NCBI GenBank assembly: GCA_025454855.1
Contig: JALONS010000001.1
Span: 77,306 to 113,981 of the forward strand
Source of the DNA: Arcicella sp.
GTDB lineage: Bacteria > Bacteroidota > Bacteroidia > Cytophagales > Spirosomataceae
DNA: 36,676 nucleotides
Reading direction: 5' to 3'
Of the stretch, positions 25,317-33,607 are shown in pieces; positions within the stretch are counted from its first letter, which is position 1, and the number at the start of each line of letters is the position of its first letter. The notes under the pieces were generated by a model. The model worked only from the letters and a program-made list of their open reading frames with translations. It searched no databases and was not told the DNA's origin. A program made the position numbers and the translations under genes.

Positions 25317-27734
25317 ATGATAAACTTTATTAAAAAATCTCTTTTCCTGCTCTTTATGCTTCCATTAGCTGTATTTGCCCAAAATGAAAAGCTAACCATA
25401 AGTGGGTATGTAAAAGATAACAAAAACGGGGAAGGTTTAATTGGAGCATCGGTTTTTGTGAAGGAACTCCTCACGGGTACAACCACTAATACTTATGGTT
25501 TTTATTCATTAACTCTACCCAAAGGTGATTATACTTTGGTTATTACTTCAGTTGGGTATCGTAAATCTATCAGGGATGTAAAGTTGATAGATAAAAATTT
25601 GACGCTCAATTTGGAAGTACAAGAAGACGGACAAGAGCTTGCGGAGGTGGTAGTGAATGCCAAACGTGAGGATGAAAACGTAAAGGCAATTGAAATGTCA
25701 GTAAACAAAGTTGAGATGAAAACCATTAAGAAAATCCCAGCCCTACTGGGTGAAGTTGACTTGGTACGTGCCATTCAATTGCTTCCTGGTGTTTCAACGG
25801 TTGGAGAAGGTGCAACAGGTTTCAATGTTCGGGGTGGAGCAGTGGACCAAAACTTAGTATTAATGGATGAAGCCCCTGTATATAATTCATCGCACCTTTT
25901 TGGTTTTTTCTCGATTTTCAATCCTGATGCCGTTAAAGATGTAAAGCTCATCAAAGGAGGTATTCCTGCACAGTACGGCGGGCGAGCATCCTCTATTTTA
26001 GATGTGAGAATGAAGGAAGGAAATGCCAAAAAATTAGAGATAAATGGCGGTATTGGCTTTATTTTCAGTAGGTTATCCATTGAAGCTCCCATTATAAAAG
26101 ATAAGGCTTCGTTCATTGTAGCGGCTCGAAGGTCGTATGCGGATATTTTAGCTAAGCCCTTCCTGACGGGTAGTAATTCAGGAACACAATTTAATTTCTA
26201 TGACCTTACTGCCAAAGTAAACTACAACATTGACCAGAATAATTCGGTGTTTTTATCAGGGTATTTTGGAAGGGATGTATTCGGAAATCAGTTCGGTTTC
26301 AACTGGGGAAACAGTACATTGTCTGCCCGTTGGAATCATGTATTTAGTTCTAAATTATTCTTGAATGCAACTGCTTTTTATAGTAATTATGATTATTTAT
26401 TGGATTCTGACTTAGAAAATAAACGTCCTAATAATAATTTCCGTTGGACTTCAAATATTGAAAATTTGAGTTTTAAGCCAGATTTCACGTACTACATCAC
26501 GCCCAATAATACTCTGACTTTTGGAGGGCAAATCCTAACTTATAGCTTTACACCAGGGTCTGCTTCGGCAAGTTCAAATGGGGATAGAAGAACTTTTGGG
26601 GCTCCTCCGAAAGAAGCCGTAGAATATTCAGCTTACGTGGGAAATGAATGGCGTATAAGTCCCAAATTATCTTTGCAATACGGAGTCCGTTTTTCAAGGT
26701 ACGATTATAAAAGTTCGGAAGATGTGTACTACGTAAGACGCTTTGTGGGAATTTCAGATAACTTTCCATCGGGTTACGACCTCGACACGAGAGTAAATGA
26801 CAAAACAAAAGTGTTACAAACGTACAGCAATTTTGAACCAAGATTTAACATGAAGTTGGAAACGGGTGAAAACAGTTCTATCAAAGCCAGTTACAACCGA
26901 ATGACGCAGTACATTCACTTGATGTCTAACACGGCGGCGGCTACTCCGCTGGATGTTTGGACATCCAGCACCAACAATATCAAACCACAACTGACCGACC
27001 AAGTGGCTCTGGGTTATTTCAAAAATATTGGTGATAATGAGTACGAAACGTCGGTGGAGGTGTATTATAAAGATTTCCAAAATCAAATTGATTATGCCGA
27101 CCGTGCCAATTTATTTTTGAATCCAACGTTCGAGAAAGACTTACTTTTCGGTAGGGGACGTGCTTACGGGGTAGAGTTATATGTAAAGAAAAATAAAGGG
27201 AAATTGACAGGTTGGACAAGCTATACATTAGCACGCACCGAACGACAAATTGAGGGATTAAACGGAGGGGATTGGTTTCCAAACCGTTTCGACCGCACCC
27301 ATACGCTCAACATAGTAGCACAATATGAACTAACGAAAAAGTGGAGTTTCGGAGCAAATTTTGCGTTTATTTCGGGTGTTCCGTACTCGTTGCCCGAACG
27401 TCAGGGAACGTTTGAAAACTTCACCTACGGTATCACACAGGCAGGGGTAAGAGGAAACGTCAGAGTGCCAGTGTACAATCGTTTGGATATTTCGGCAACC
27501 AAGAAAAATAAGAAAGCTCTGTTTGGCAAAGGCGAATCTGAATGGGTATTCTCGGTGTATAATTTATATAACCGCCGTAATCCTTTCTCAATTTATACCC
27601 AACCCAAAGATGCGAAACCCGTTTCGGATGCAGGTTCACCACAAGAGGCAGAGCAACTGATTAAAAGTGAAGCAGTTAGGCTTTCAATTATTGGTTCATT
27701 GATTCCTTCGGTTACGTACAATTTTAAATTTTAA
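25317..27734 (+). CDS. TonB-dependent outer-membrane receptor with carboxypeptidase-like N-terminal domain
   Basis: The 805-residue protein has a signal peptide ending at VFAQ (residue 22). Then come a carboxypeptidase-D-like regulatory domain (about 27-105, with GLIGASVFV and NTYGFYSLTLPKG), a TonB-box-like LAEVVVNAKR (about 108-117), and a plug domain (about 130-230, with GFNVRGGAVDQNLVLMDE and GGIPAQYGGRASS). A 22-strand-type barrel makes up the rest, ending in a hydrophobic strand with a terminal Phe. It is shorter than the SusC protein in this window and lacks a SusD partner. Instead a DUF4249 lipoprotein follows after 79 bases, a recurrent pairing in this phylum. The imported substrate is unknown. 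Confidence 0.92.
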   Translation: MINFIKKSLFLLFMLPLAVFAQNEKLTISGYVKDNKNGEGLIGASVFVKELLTGTTTNTYGFYSLTLPKGDYTLVITSVGYRKSIRDVKLIDKNLTLNLEVQEDGQELAEVVVNAKREDENVKAIEMSVNKVEMKTIKKIPALLGEVDLVRAIQLLPGVSTVGEGATGFNVRGGAVDQNLVLMDEAPVYNSSHLFGFFSIFNPDAVKDVKLIKGGIPAQYGGRASSILDVRMKEGNAKKLEINGGIGFIFSRLSIEAPIIKDKASFIVAARRSYADILAKPFLTGSNSGTQFNFYDLTAKVNYNIDQNNSVFLSGYFGRDVFGNQFGFNWGNSTLSARWNHVFSSKLFLNATAFYSNYDYLLDSDLENKRPNNNFRWTSNIENLSFKPDFTYYITPNNTLTFGGQILTYSFTPGSASASSNGDRRTFGAPPKEAVEYSAYVGNEWRISPKLSLQYGVRFSRYDYKSSEDVYYVRRFVGISDNFPSGYDLDTRVNDKTKVLQTYSNFEPRFNMKLETGENSSIKASYNRMTQYIHLMSNTAAATPLDVWTSSTNNIKPQLTDQVALGYFKNIGDNEYETSVEVYYKDFQNQIDYADRANLFLNPTFEKDLLFGRGRAYGVELYVKKNKGKLTGWTSYTLARTERQIEGLNGGDWFPNRFDRTHTLNIVAQYELTKKWSFGANFAFISGVPYSLPERQGTFENFTYGITQAGVRGNVRVPVYNRLDISATKKNKKALFGKGESEWVFSVYNLYNRRNPFSIYTQPKDAKPVSDAGSPQEAEQLIKSEAVRLSIIGSLIPSVTYNFKF

Positions 27735-27813
27735 TTGTGTTAAGGGATTACAAGATTTCTGTAAAAATAGTGAAACATCAGATAATTAGTAGATTAAAAA
27801 CATAATTTCAAAA

Positions 27814-28737
27814 ATGAAAAATACGATAAAAATATACGGATTCTTATTCATGTCATTATGGATGATGACAAGCTGCGAAGATGTGATTCAGTTGGATGTT
27901 CCTAAAACTGACCCTTATTTAGTGGTGGATGCTACCATCACCAATTTAGCAGGAGAGCAAGTTGTAAAACTGACTAAATCGCAAGATTTATTGACGGATG
28001 CAGCTCCTGAAGGTGTAAAAAATGCAACAGTAACCGTAACCGATAATACGGGGAAAGTGTATGAGTTTAAAGATTTGAAAAATGATGGGAAATACGTTTG
28101 GAAACCTACCAATCAAAGCGAAGTAATGGGAGCGGTGGGTAAGACTTACACCCTCGAAATCAAAGCAGAGGGGGAAACTTACAGAGCGGTTTCAGAACTC
28201 AAAAGAGTACCTAAAATTGATTCAATTGTTTACAGAGCCGATGAGGCAAACCTACGCCAGCAGGGTGATGGAAAACCCAGTTCGGGTTATGAAGCTCAGT
28301 TTTACGCTATTGACCCCCGAGGTGTAGGAGATTGTTACAGAGTCAAGGTTTATCAGAATGGCAAATTAAGGTCTTCGGTGGATAACATCATTATTGCTTA
28401 TGACGCTATCGGTAATAAAAGTCCGATTGGCGACGGCTTAATGTTTATTCTTCCTATTCGCAGAATTGCGGCTACTGAACTTTTTGTGGAAAAAGATAAA
28501 ATAAAAGTAGAATTAACCTCAATTACCGAAGCTCATTTTGATTTTTGGTTACAATTACGCCAAGAATTGAATAATGCGGGATTATTTGCTCGTCCAGCCT
28601 CAAGGATTCCCTCTAACATTAACAATATCAACGCTAATTCATCTAAGCAGGCATCGGGTTGGTTTGGCACATCAGCCGTGAGTTCATTGGAAGTGGTGGT
28701 TGATAAAGCGAAGGCAGTAAAGGAATTCAATAACTAA
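27814..28737 (+). CDS. DUF4249 lipoprotein, partner of the TonB receptor
   Basis: A 307-residue protein with lipobox MTSC (lipidated Cys21) followed by an acidic ED start, so probably an envelope lipoprotein. The mature part is beta-rich: VVDATITNLAGEQVVKLTKS and VKNATVTVTDNTGKVYEF near the start are the DUF4249 pattern, and the FDFWLQLRQELNNAGLF segment near residue 245 is also characteristic. DUF4249 genes are commonly found directly after TonB-dependent receptors, as here (79 bases). The likely role is a SusD-like or periplasmic helper for the receptor; this is inferred from context only. Confidence 0.85.
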   Translation: MKNTIKIYGFLFMSLWMMTSCEDVIQLDVPKTDPYLVVDATITNLAGEQVVKLTKSQDLLTDAAPEGVKNATVTVTDNTGKVYEFKDLKNDGKYVWKPTNQSEVMGAVGKTYTLEIKAEGETYRAVSELKRVPKIDSIVYRADEANLRQQGDGKPSSGYEAQFYAIDPRGVGDCYRVKVYQNGKLRSSVDNIIIAYDAIGNKSPIGDGLMFILPIRRIAATELFVEKDKIKVELTSITEAHFDFWLQLRQELNNAGLFARPASRIPSNINNINANSSKQASGWFGTSAVSSLEVVVDKAKAVKEFNN

Positions 28738-28887
28738 AACATACGAAGCGAAAAGTGATTTGCGAAAAAGCGAATGAGTAAATAACTAAAAGCCAGTCAA
28801 TTATACGGCTCGTTGTTTACAATTCTCAATCAATTAGGTATCATATTAAGTTCTACGCCGAGAAGAACCCTGAAATTTGGCATATCG

Positions 28888-28918
28888 TTTGCCCAAAGTA
28901 CACTAAGAAATTACTTTG
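28888..28918 (+). promoter_or_regulatory. Candidate promoter of the gene at 28933
   Basis: TTTG at 28888-28891, a 19-base spacer and TTACTTTG at 28911-28918 match TTTG-N19-TAnnTTTG with a single mismatch (second base of the -7 box). Transcription would start near 28925, just before the ATG at 28933, which supports that start over an upstream one at 28813. Confidence 0.45.
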
Positions 28919-28932
28919 TAAATAAAAACGAT

Positions 28933-29469
28933 ATGAATAATATTTTAGGAATTGGTTCAAGAATTCGCCACGCAGATTTTGGTGATGGTGTCATTATCAA
29001 CGTAAAATCAAGTGGTTATAATATCACTTTCATGCAATTTGGCATGAAGCTCATCAAATTAGATTACCCTTTTGAAATCATTGAAGAAGTAGAAAGAGAT
29101 ACCGATTTAGTGAGTTTGTTGGATGTAGAGATGACGCTCTCGAAGGTTTTACAAAAATGGTCAGATTTTTCAGAAAGTGTACCGTTGGGCGATAAATGGA
29201 AAGGAGGGAAGCTAATTCTTAAACCAGGGAGGCACGATTTAGCCAATAAAGAAATGCCCATTGATAACTTCTTTCATAAAATAGTTATGCTTCGTGACCG
29301 CCTACGAGTGATGGAACAACGCATTAATTCATCAAATTTGGAAGATGAAGAAAAACTAAATTTGCAACAGTATATTACTAAAATCTACGGAACACTTACT
29401 TCGTTTAATGTGCTGTTCAAACACCAAGAACACGTTTTTGTAGGAGAAAAAGCAACCGTCGAAGCATAA
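28933..29469 (+). CDS. Unrecognised protein with N-terminal SH3-like FGDGVI segment
   Basis: From the ATG at 28933 this is 178 residues. The frame is open to 28813, but the 40 extra residues look non-coding and would lie upstream of the predicted promoter. Residues 1-50 (IGSRIRHADFGDGVIINV, then FMQFGMKLIKL) look like a small beta-barrel of the kind seen at the C-terminus of UvrD-type helicases, where a G-x-G-x-V pattern recurs. The rest (about 60-178) is mostly charged helix, including a heptad-like RDRLRVMEQRI segment. No signal peptide, so cytoplasmic. I know of similar uncharacterised proteins in Bacteroidota but no function. It is a single-gene unit with its own terminator. Confidence 0.7.
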   Translation: MNNILGIGSRIRHADFGDGVIINVKSSGYNITFMQFGMKLIKLDYPFEIIEEVERDTDLVSLLDVEMTLSKVLQKWSDFSESVPLGDKWKGGKLILKPGRHDLANKEMPIDNFFHKIVMLRDRLRVMEQRINSSNLEDEEKLNLQQYITKIYGTLTSFNVLFKHQEHVFVGEKATVEA

Positions 29470-29484
29470 AGACAATTACCTTTG

Positions 29485-29547
29485 AACTACCGTTTACTAA
29501 GAATCCTGTTAGGTTATTGGAGTTTTAGCAAATGGTAGTTTTTTTTT
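29485..29547 (+). terminator. Terminator after the 178-residue protein gene
   Basis: A 16-bp stem with one G-T pair and one mismatch (29485-29500 with 29525-29540) encloses a 24-base loop. It is followed by seven more T's, nine in a row in all with the last two stem bases. Confidence 0.65.
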
Positions 29548-29560
29548 ATTAGAAAAAACT

Positions 29561-29568
29561 TATATTTG
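29561..29568 (+). promoter_or_regulatory. Candidate -7 element of the Crp-family gene
   Basis: TATATTTG matches TAnnTTTG exactly. The -33 region is only a T-run (GTTT 19 bases upstream). Transcription would start near 29575, placing the long inverted repeat at 29596-29660 inside the mRNA leader. Confidence 0.45.
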
Positions 29569-29595
29569 TCAGGAAATTATACTTAACCGATTAAG

Positions 29596-29660
29596 ATTTA
29601 TAAGAAAACAAACAATAAGTTACTGTTTATTAGCAACTTATTGTTTGTTTTCTTGTAAAT
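29596..29660. repeat. Long near-perfect inverted repeat in the Crp-gene leader
   Basis: Arms 29602-29621 and 29635-29654 are perfectly complementary over 20 bases around a 13-base loop. Including the outer pairs 29596-29601 with 29655-29660 (one G-T) the stem reaches 26 bp. It lies about 70 bases upstream of the ATG at 29732 and probably within the transcribed leader. It is too AT-rich and too far from a T-run to be a standard terminator. Confidence 0.75.
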
Positions 29661-29731
29661 TACTTCTCGCTCAGTACAAGTTTATCCAATCCCGCCTTTC
29701 CCATTTTTATTACATTCACTATATTTCAAAA

Positions 29732-30328
29732 ATGTCCCTATCTTCCTCAAATAAAATTCATTTGGTAAAAGAATCTATTTTCCGATTAGCTAATTTTTCA
29801 TCAGAAGAATGGGATTATTATCAAAACATTATTGATGAAGTTAGCTTCAAGAAAAAAGAATTTCTAACAAAGAAGGGAGCGGTAGAAAAATATGCTTACT
29901 TCATTTTGGAAGGGGCTGTCAAGTACGAAGCAACCACCGAAGAAGGCAAAGCCATTTGTGTAGATTTAGGCTTTCAAGGGAATTTGGTTAGCTCTTTTGC
30001 TGCTTGTTTATCACAACGTCCATCGGCAATTTCTATCCAAGCGGTTACTAATATCAAAGCCTTTCGTTTGTATTATCCACCCGTGTTAGAATTGTTGGAA
30101 ACCTCTAAAAATGCCGAACGTTTCCACCGTTTAATTGCCGAACAATTATACATTCGTGAAACCCGTCGTACTTATACTTTAATTTCAAAAACTGCTGAGC
30201 AGAGATATTTGCACTTGCTTGAAAATCAGCCAGATGCACTTCGTTTAATTCCTATAAAAGACTTAGCGTCATATCTTGGAATCCACCCTGACAGTCTCAG
30301 TAGAATTAGAAATAGTATCAAAAATTAG
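29732..30328 (+). CDS. Crp/Fnr-family transcriptional regulator
   Basis: From the ATG at 29732 the protein has 198 residues. A TTG at 29645 would add 29 residues, but it lies in the inverted repeat and codes for a segment unlike the family. Residues about 20-125 form the cyclic-nucleotide-binding-type beta-roll (FILEGAVKYE, GNLVSSFAACLSQRPS). Residues about 145-198 are a short HTH region with KDLASYLGIHPDSLSRIR, the usual form in Bacteroidota Crp-like proteins. There is no Cys cluster of the Fnr type. The effector is unknown. Its stop codon overlaps that of dusB on the opposite strand by four bases (TTAG), so the two converge with no terminator space. Confidence 0.88.
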   Translation: MSLSSSNKIHLVKESIFRLANFSSEEWDYYQNIIDEVSFKKKEFLTKKGAVEKYAYFILEGAVKYEATTEEGKAICVDLGFQGNLVSSFAACLSQRPSAISIQAVTNIKAFRLYYPPVLELLETSKNAERFHRLIAEQLYIRETRRTYTLISKTAEQRYLHLLENQPDALRLIPIKDLASYLGIHPDSLSRIRNSIKN

Positions 30329-31326
30329 ATGCTCTCTAATATTTCTTCTTGTTGATAGAATACTGCCACTTCTTCCAAAACCTCAAGGATTTCCTCATAA
30401 TTTAAGGAAGTAACCAATTTCATTCTGAATTCTTTGAAATGAGGAATTCCTTTGAAGTAATTGGCGTAATGCCTACGCATTTCTACAATACCCACGTGAT
30501 TTCCTTTCCAACGAATACCGAAATCAAGGTGCTTTTTACAAACTGAAATACGGTCGGCAATAGTAGGTGGAGCTAAATGCTCTCCCGTTTTGAAGTAATG
30601 TTTAATTTCGTTAAAAATCCAAGGATAACCAATGGAAGCCCGTCCAATCATGATACCATCTACTCCGTAGCGATTACGATATTCTAAGGCTTTCTCGGGC
30701 GAATCAATATCGCCATTACCAAAGATTGGAATCCTGATACGGGGATTTTCTCTTACTTTGGCAATCAAACGCCAATCGGCATCACCCTTGTAAAGTTGAG
30801 CTCTGGTACGTCCATGAATTGTAAGTGCTTCAATACCAATATCTTGTAGTCGTTCGGCTACTTCTTCAATATTTTTAGTGGTATCATCCCACCCTAACCG
30901 AGTTTTTACGGTTACAGGCAAGTGGGTAGATTCTACCACCGCTTTGGTCATACTCACCATTTTGGGAATATCCTGCAAAAGAGCTGCACCCGCTCCACGG
31001 CAAGCCACTTGTTTGACGGGACAACCGTAATTTATATCAATCAAATCTGGACCTGCTTTAGTGGCAATTTCTCCACAAGCACGCATTGTTTCAATATCAG
31101 AACCAAACAACTGAATACCGATGGGGCGTTCGTATTCAAAAATATCTAATTTCTGAACTGATTTGGCAGCATCACGGATTAATCCCTCCGAAGAGATAAA
31201 TTCGGTGTACATTAAATCAGCCCCGTTTTCCTTACAAACAGCACGAAAAGGAGGGTCTGATACATCTTCCATCGGTGCTAACAACAACGGAAAGTTTCCT
31301 AATTCTATATCTCTAATCTTAACCAT
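30325..31326 (-). CDS. dusB: tRNA-dihydrouridine synthase (DusB-like)
   Basis: A 333-residue cytoplasmic FMN enzyme that reduces uridine to dihydrouridine in the tRNA D-loop. It is a TIM-barrel with LLAPMEDVSDPPFR at the start, the catalytic Cys102 in DINYGCPVKQV, LTIHGRTRAQLYKG in the middle and the FMN phosphate site GNGDI...GIMIGRAS. Length is typical. The KQV after GCP and the overall sequence fit the bacterial DusB group. The gene converges with the Crp-family gene, sharing four bases at the stop codons. The region upstream of its start holds tandem and inverted repeats. Confidence 0.93.
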   Translation of the reverse strand: MVKIRDIELGNFPLLLAPMEDVSDPPFRAVCKENGADLMYTEFISSEGLIRDAAKSVQKLDIFEYERPIGIQLFGSDIETMRACGEIATKAGPDLIDINYGCPVKQVACRGAGAALLQDIPKMVSMTKAVVESTHLPVTVKTRLGWDDTTKNIEEVAERLQDIGIEALTIHGRTRAQLYKGDADWRLIAKVRENPRIRIPIFGNGDIDSPEKALEYRNRYGVDGIMIGRASIGYPWIFNEIKHYFKTGEHLAPPTIADRISVCKKHLDFGIRWKGNHVGIVEMRRHYANYFKGIPHFKEFRMKLVTSLNYEEILEVLEEVAVFYQQEEILESI

Positions 31327-31338
31327 ATTATTTCTGTT

Positions 31339-31470
31339 CAGTTATCAGTCAGCAGTAAACCGTAATTAGTTACTATTTGATAACCGATAAACATTCTCTA
31401 TCAACTATTAATTATTCTCTAATGACTGTTCACTGCTGACTGATAACTGTTCACTGTTTACTGATAACTG
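31339..31470. repeat. Inverted and tandem intergenic repeats (ACTGATAACTG family)
   Basis: An 18-bp perfect inverted repeat (31339-31356 with 31432-31449) overlaps two tandem 21-base units (31425-31445 and 31446-31466) that differ at two positions. A further ACTGATAACTG copy ends at 31470. It lies between the divergent dusB and CPBP genes, where their promoters must also be. Confidence 0.75.
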
Positions 31471-31498
31471 ACAATTGTTCCGTAAATTTACAACCATT

Positions 31499-32437
31499 AT
31501 GGCACAATTCGATAATTTTCCACCGCAAAGACCACAACCACTACTTTCTAAAATATTGGTGTTAGTTGGTTTTACCTTAGTTTTCATGACGATAGGCTCG
31601 TTTATCGGAATCCTGTTCTTTATTTACATGACAGGAATGCCATTCAGTCAAGTACCTAAATTTCAAGAATACTTAGGGGATTATCCGAATATGTACGATG
31701 CTGTGATGGCAATGCAAACATTTTCAACGCCAATACCTTTTATCGTTGCCTCTTTTTTTTACTGGGTTTTCATTGAAAAACAATCAATTGACACTTTAGG
31801 TTTCAGTGCACCCAAGTTCAGTATCCTTATTTTAGTAGCTCTTTTAGTGGTTGGCTTTATGGGTTTTGATGCTATGATTATTGAGTGGAATCAGAAAATG
31901 CAATTACCAAGTTCTATGAAAAGCGTTGAAAATTGGATGAAAGAAAGTGAGAACGCCACGGCTGATTTAACTAAATTTTTAACCAATTTTACTTCTATTT
32001 CTCAACTAATCGTAGCTTTAGTGGTAGTGGCTATTTTGGCGGGTATTAGTGAGGAATTGCTATTTCGAGGTGTGTTGCAAAATATAGTATTCAAGGCTAC
32101 CCGTAACCCTCACGTAGCGATATGGTGTGCAGCATTTATGTTTAGTTTTATTCATTTCCAGTTTTATGGATTCATCCCCAGAATGTTGCTTGGGGGATTG
32201 TTCGGTTATTTATATTTTTGGACAAAAAACCTTTGGATTCCAATTTTGGCACATATCGTCAATAATGGTTTCACACTCATTATGGTGTATTTGAACAATA
32301 TGAAAATTGTAAATATTGATATTGAAGATACACAATCAGTACCTTTGGGTGTAGCTTTGGTTTCTTTGGTTTTTACGGTATTATTATTGAGATGGTTTTG
32401 GCTGAATAGGACTCTTCAAAATGAAGCAGGCAATTAG
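31499..32437 (+). CDS. CPBP-family intramembrane metalloprotease (CAAX/Abi type)
   Basis: From the ATG at 31499 the protein has 312 residues. A TTG at 31475 is possible but has no support. It has about eight membrane segments. The CPBP signature is complete: EELLFR (E185, E186, R190), FSFIHF (H219) and the AHIVNN motif (H252, N255-N256), which form the intramembrane metal site of the Rce1-like family. Bacterial members have varied or unknown roles. The DUF2007 gene starts eight bases after the stop, so the two are co-transcribed. Substrate is not inferable. Confidence 0.88.
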   Translation: MAQFDNFPPQRPQPLLSKILVLVGFTLVFMTIGSFIGILFFIYMTGMPFSQVPKFQEYLGDYPNMYDAVMAMQTFSTPIPFIVASFFYWVFIEKQSIDTLGFSAPKFSILILVALLVVGFMGFDAMIIEWNQKMQLPSSMKSVENWMKESENATADLTKFLTNFTSISQLIVALVVVAILAGISEELLFRGVLQNIVFKATRNPHVAIWCAAFMFSFIHFQFYGFIPRMLLGGLFGYLYFWTKNLWIPILAHIVNNGFTLIMVYLNNMKIVNIDIEDTQSVPLGVALVSLVFTVLLLRWFWLNRTLQNEAGN

Positions 32438-32445
32438 GAATAATT

Positions 32446-32661
32446 ATGCAAGACTGGAAAAAAATATACGAATCTACCAGTATGATTCACGCTCAATTAG
32501 CAAAAGCGTATCTGATGGATGAACACCAAATTGAGGCAGTTATTATCAATAAACAAAATAGTATGTATCCACAGCTTTTCGGTCTTTGCGAAGTACACGT
32601 ACCCATGCAAGATGCAGTATTAGCCAAGTTTTTATTAGAAAATGAAGGCGGATTGGATTAG
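32446..32661 (+). CDS. DUF2007 putative signal-transducing protein
   Basis: A 71-residue cytoplasmic protein of DUF2007 type. It opens with WKKIYESTSMIHAQLAKAYL, a strand then a helix, followed by a central EAVIINKQNS strand and an EVHVPMQDAVLAKFLLE strand-helix that closes the ferredoxin-like fold. Function is not established; some relatives share the fold of PII-like proteins. It starts eight bases after the CPBP gene and is followed by a repeat-bearing gap of 112 bases before cdsA. Confidence 0.8.
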   Translation: MQDWKKIYESTSMIHAQLAKAYLMDEHQIEAVIINKQNSMYPQLFGLCEVHVPMQDAVLAKFLLENEGGLD

Positions 32662-32757
32662 AGCTGTCAGCTATCGGTTGGCTATCTGCTGTTAGCATAC
32701 TAAAGCCAAATTGAAATTAAAATGTGTACAAGAGCTGATAGCCGAAAGCTGACAGCC
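32662..32757. repeat. Imperfect inverted repeat (AGCTGACAGC family)
   Basis: GCTGTCAGCT at 32663-32672 and AGCTGACAGC at 32747-32756 are perfect 10-bp complements. The flanking CTATCGGTTGGCTATC and GATAGCCGAAAG segments extend the similarity imperfectly. It fills most of the gap between the DUF2007 gene and cdsA. Confidence 0.6.
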
Positions 32758-32773
32758 AGAAGTAATAAAAAAT

Positions 32774-33607
32774 ATGAATAAAAAATTACAATCAATGTCA
32801 AACCTGCAACAGCGGGTTATTGCAGCGGTAATAGCCGTACCTTTTTTGATATTTTGTATCGTTTATAGCGACTGGACATTTTACGGGCTTTTTGCTTTGA
32901 TTGCTATTTTAGCACAATTAGAATTTTATAAATTATTGGGCTTGAATGGTAATGAACCGCTAACTTACTACGGAACATTTTGTGGTTTTGTGTTGGTAAC
33001 GATAACCTATTTGATTGAAAAAGGGGTAGTTCCCGAAGCCAATTATTACATCCTTTCGCCGTTGATGGCAATTATATTTTTTATAAAACTATATAAAGCC
33101 AAAGATGATAAACCCTTTCGGAATATTGCTTACACCTTTCTGGGGGTTATTTACGTGGCTTTGCCCTTTGCTTTAGTCATTATTTTAGCTTTTCTGACGT
33201 ATAATTTTAGTTGGCAGCGTCCGCTGGGTTGTTTATTTTTATTATGGGCAAGTGATACAGGAGCTTATTTTGCGGGTACGAAATTTGGTAAAACTAAACT
33301 ATTTGAACGTGTTTCTCCCAAAAAATCGTGGGAGGGAAGTGTTGGTGGCTTTATTGCTTCGATGATAGTGGCATTTATTCTTTCTAAATATTTCTTAGAC
33401 CTCAAGGCTTGGCAGTGGTTTGGTTGTGGGGCAATCATCGTGGTAGCAGGTACTTACGGCGACTTGGTAGAATCACTTTTTAAACGGAGCATCAAAATTA
33501 AAGATTCAGCTTCCACCATTCCAGGTCATGGAGGTTTCCTCGACCGTTTCGATGGTTTACTTCTTTCAATTCCTTTCATCATCACCTTTTTAAAATTATT
33601 TAATTGA
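32774..33607 (+). CDS. cdsA: Phosphatidate cytidylyltransferase (CDP-diglyceride synthase)
   Basis: A 277-residue inner-membrane enzyme that makes CDP-diacylglycerol from phosphatidate and CTP, the branch point of phospholipid synthesis. It has about seven to eight membrane segments, the SDTGAYFAG and SPKKSWEGS motifs (160-190), and the family signature at residues 234-260 ending in PGHGGFLDRFD. Length is typical. An in-frame ATG seven codons later (32795) could also serve as the start. It probably belongs to a unit with the CPBP and DUF2007 genes, interrupted by the repeat. A terminator-like hairpin follows about 90 bases after the stop. Confidence 0.94.
   Translation: MNKKLQSMSNLQQRVIAAVIAVPFLIFCIVYSDWTFYGLFALIAILAQLEFYKLLGLNGNEPLTYYGTFCGFVLVTITYLIEKGVVPEANYYILSPLMAIIFFIKLYKAKDDKPFRNIAYTFLGVIYVALPFALVIILAFLTYNFSWQRPLGCLFLLWASDTGAYFAGTKFGKTKLFERVSPKKSWEGSVGGFIASMIVAFILSKYFLDLKAWQWFGCGAIIVVAGTYGDLVESLFKRSIKIKDSASTIPGHGGFLDRFDGLLLSIPFIITFLKLFN

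Noticed and set aside
31339-31470. A CRISPR array.
   Set aside because: The units are about 21 bases, directly abutting without spacers and partly inverted, and no cas genes are present.
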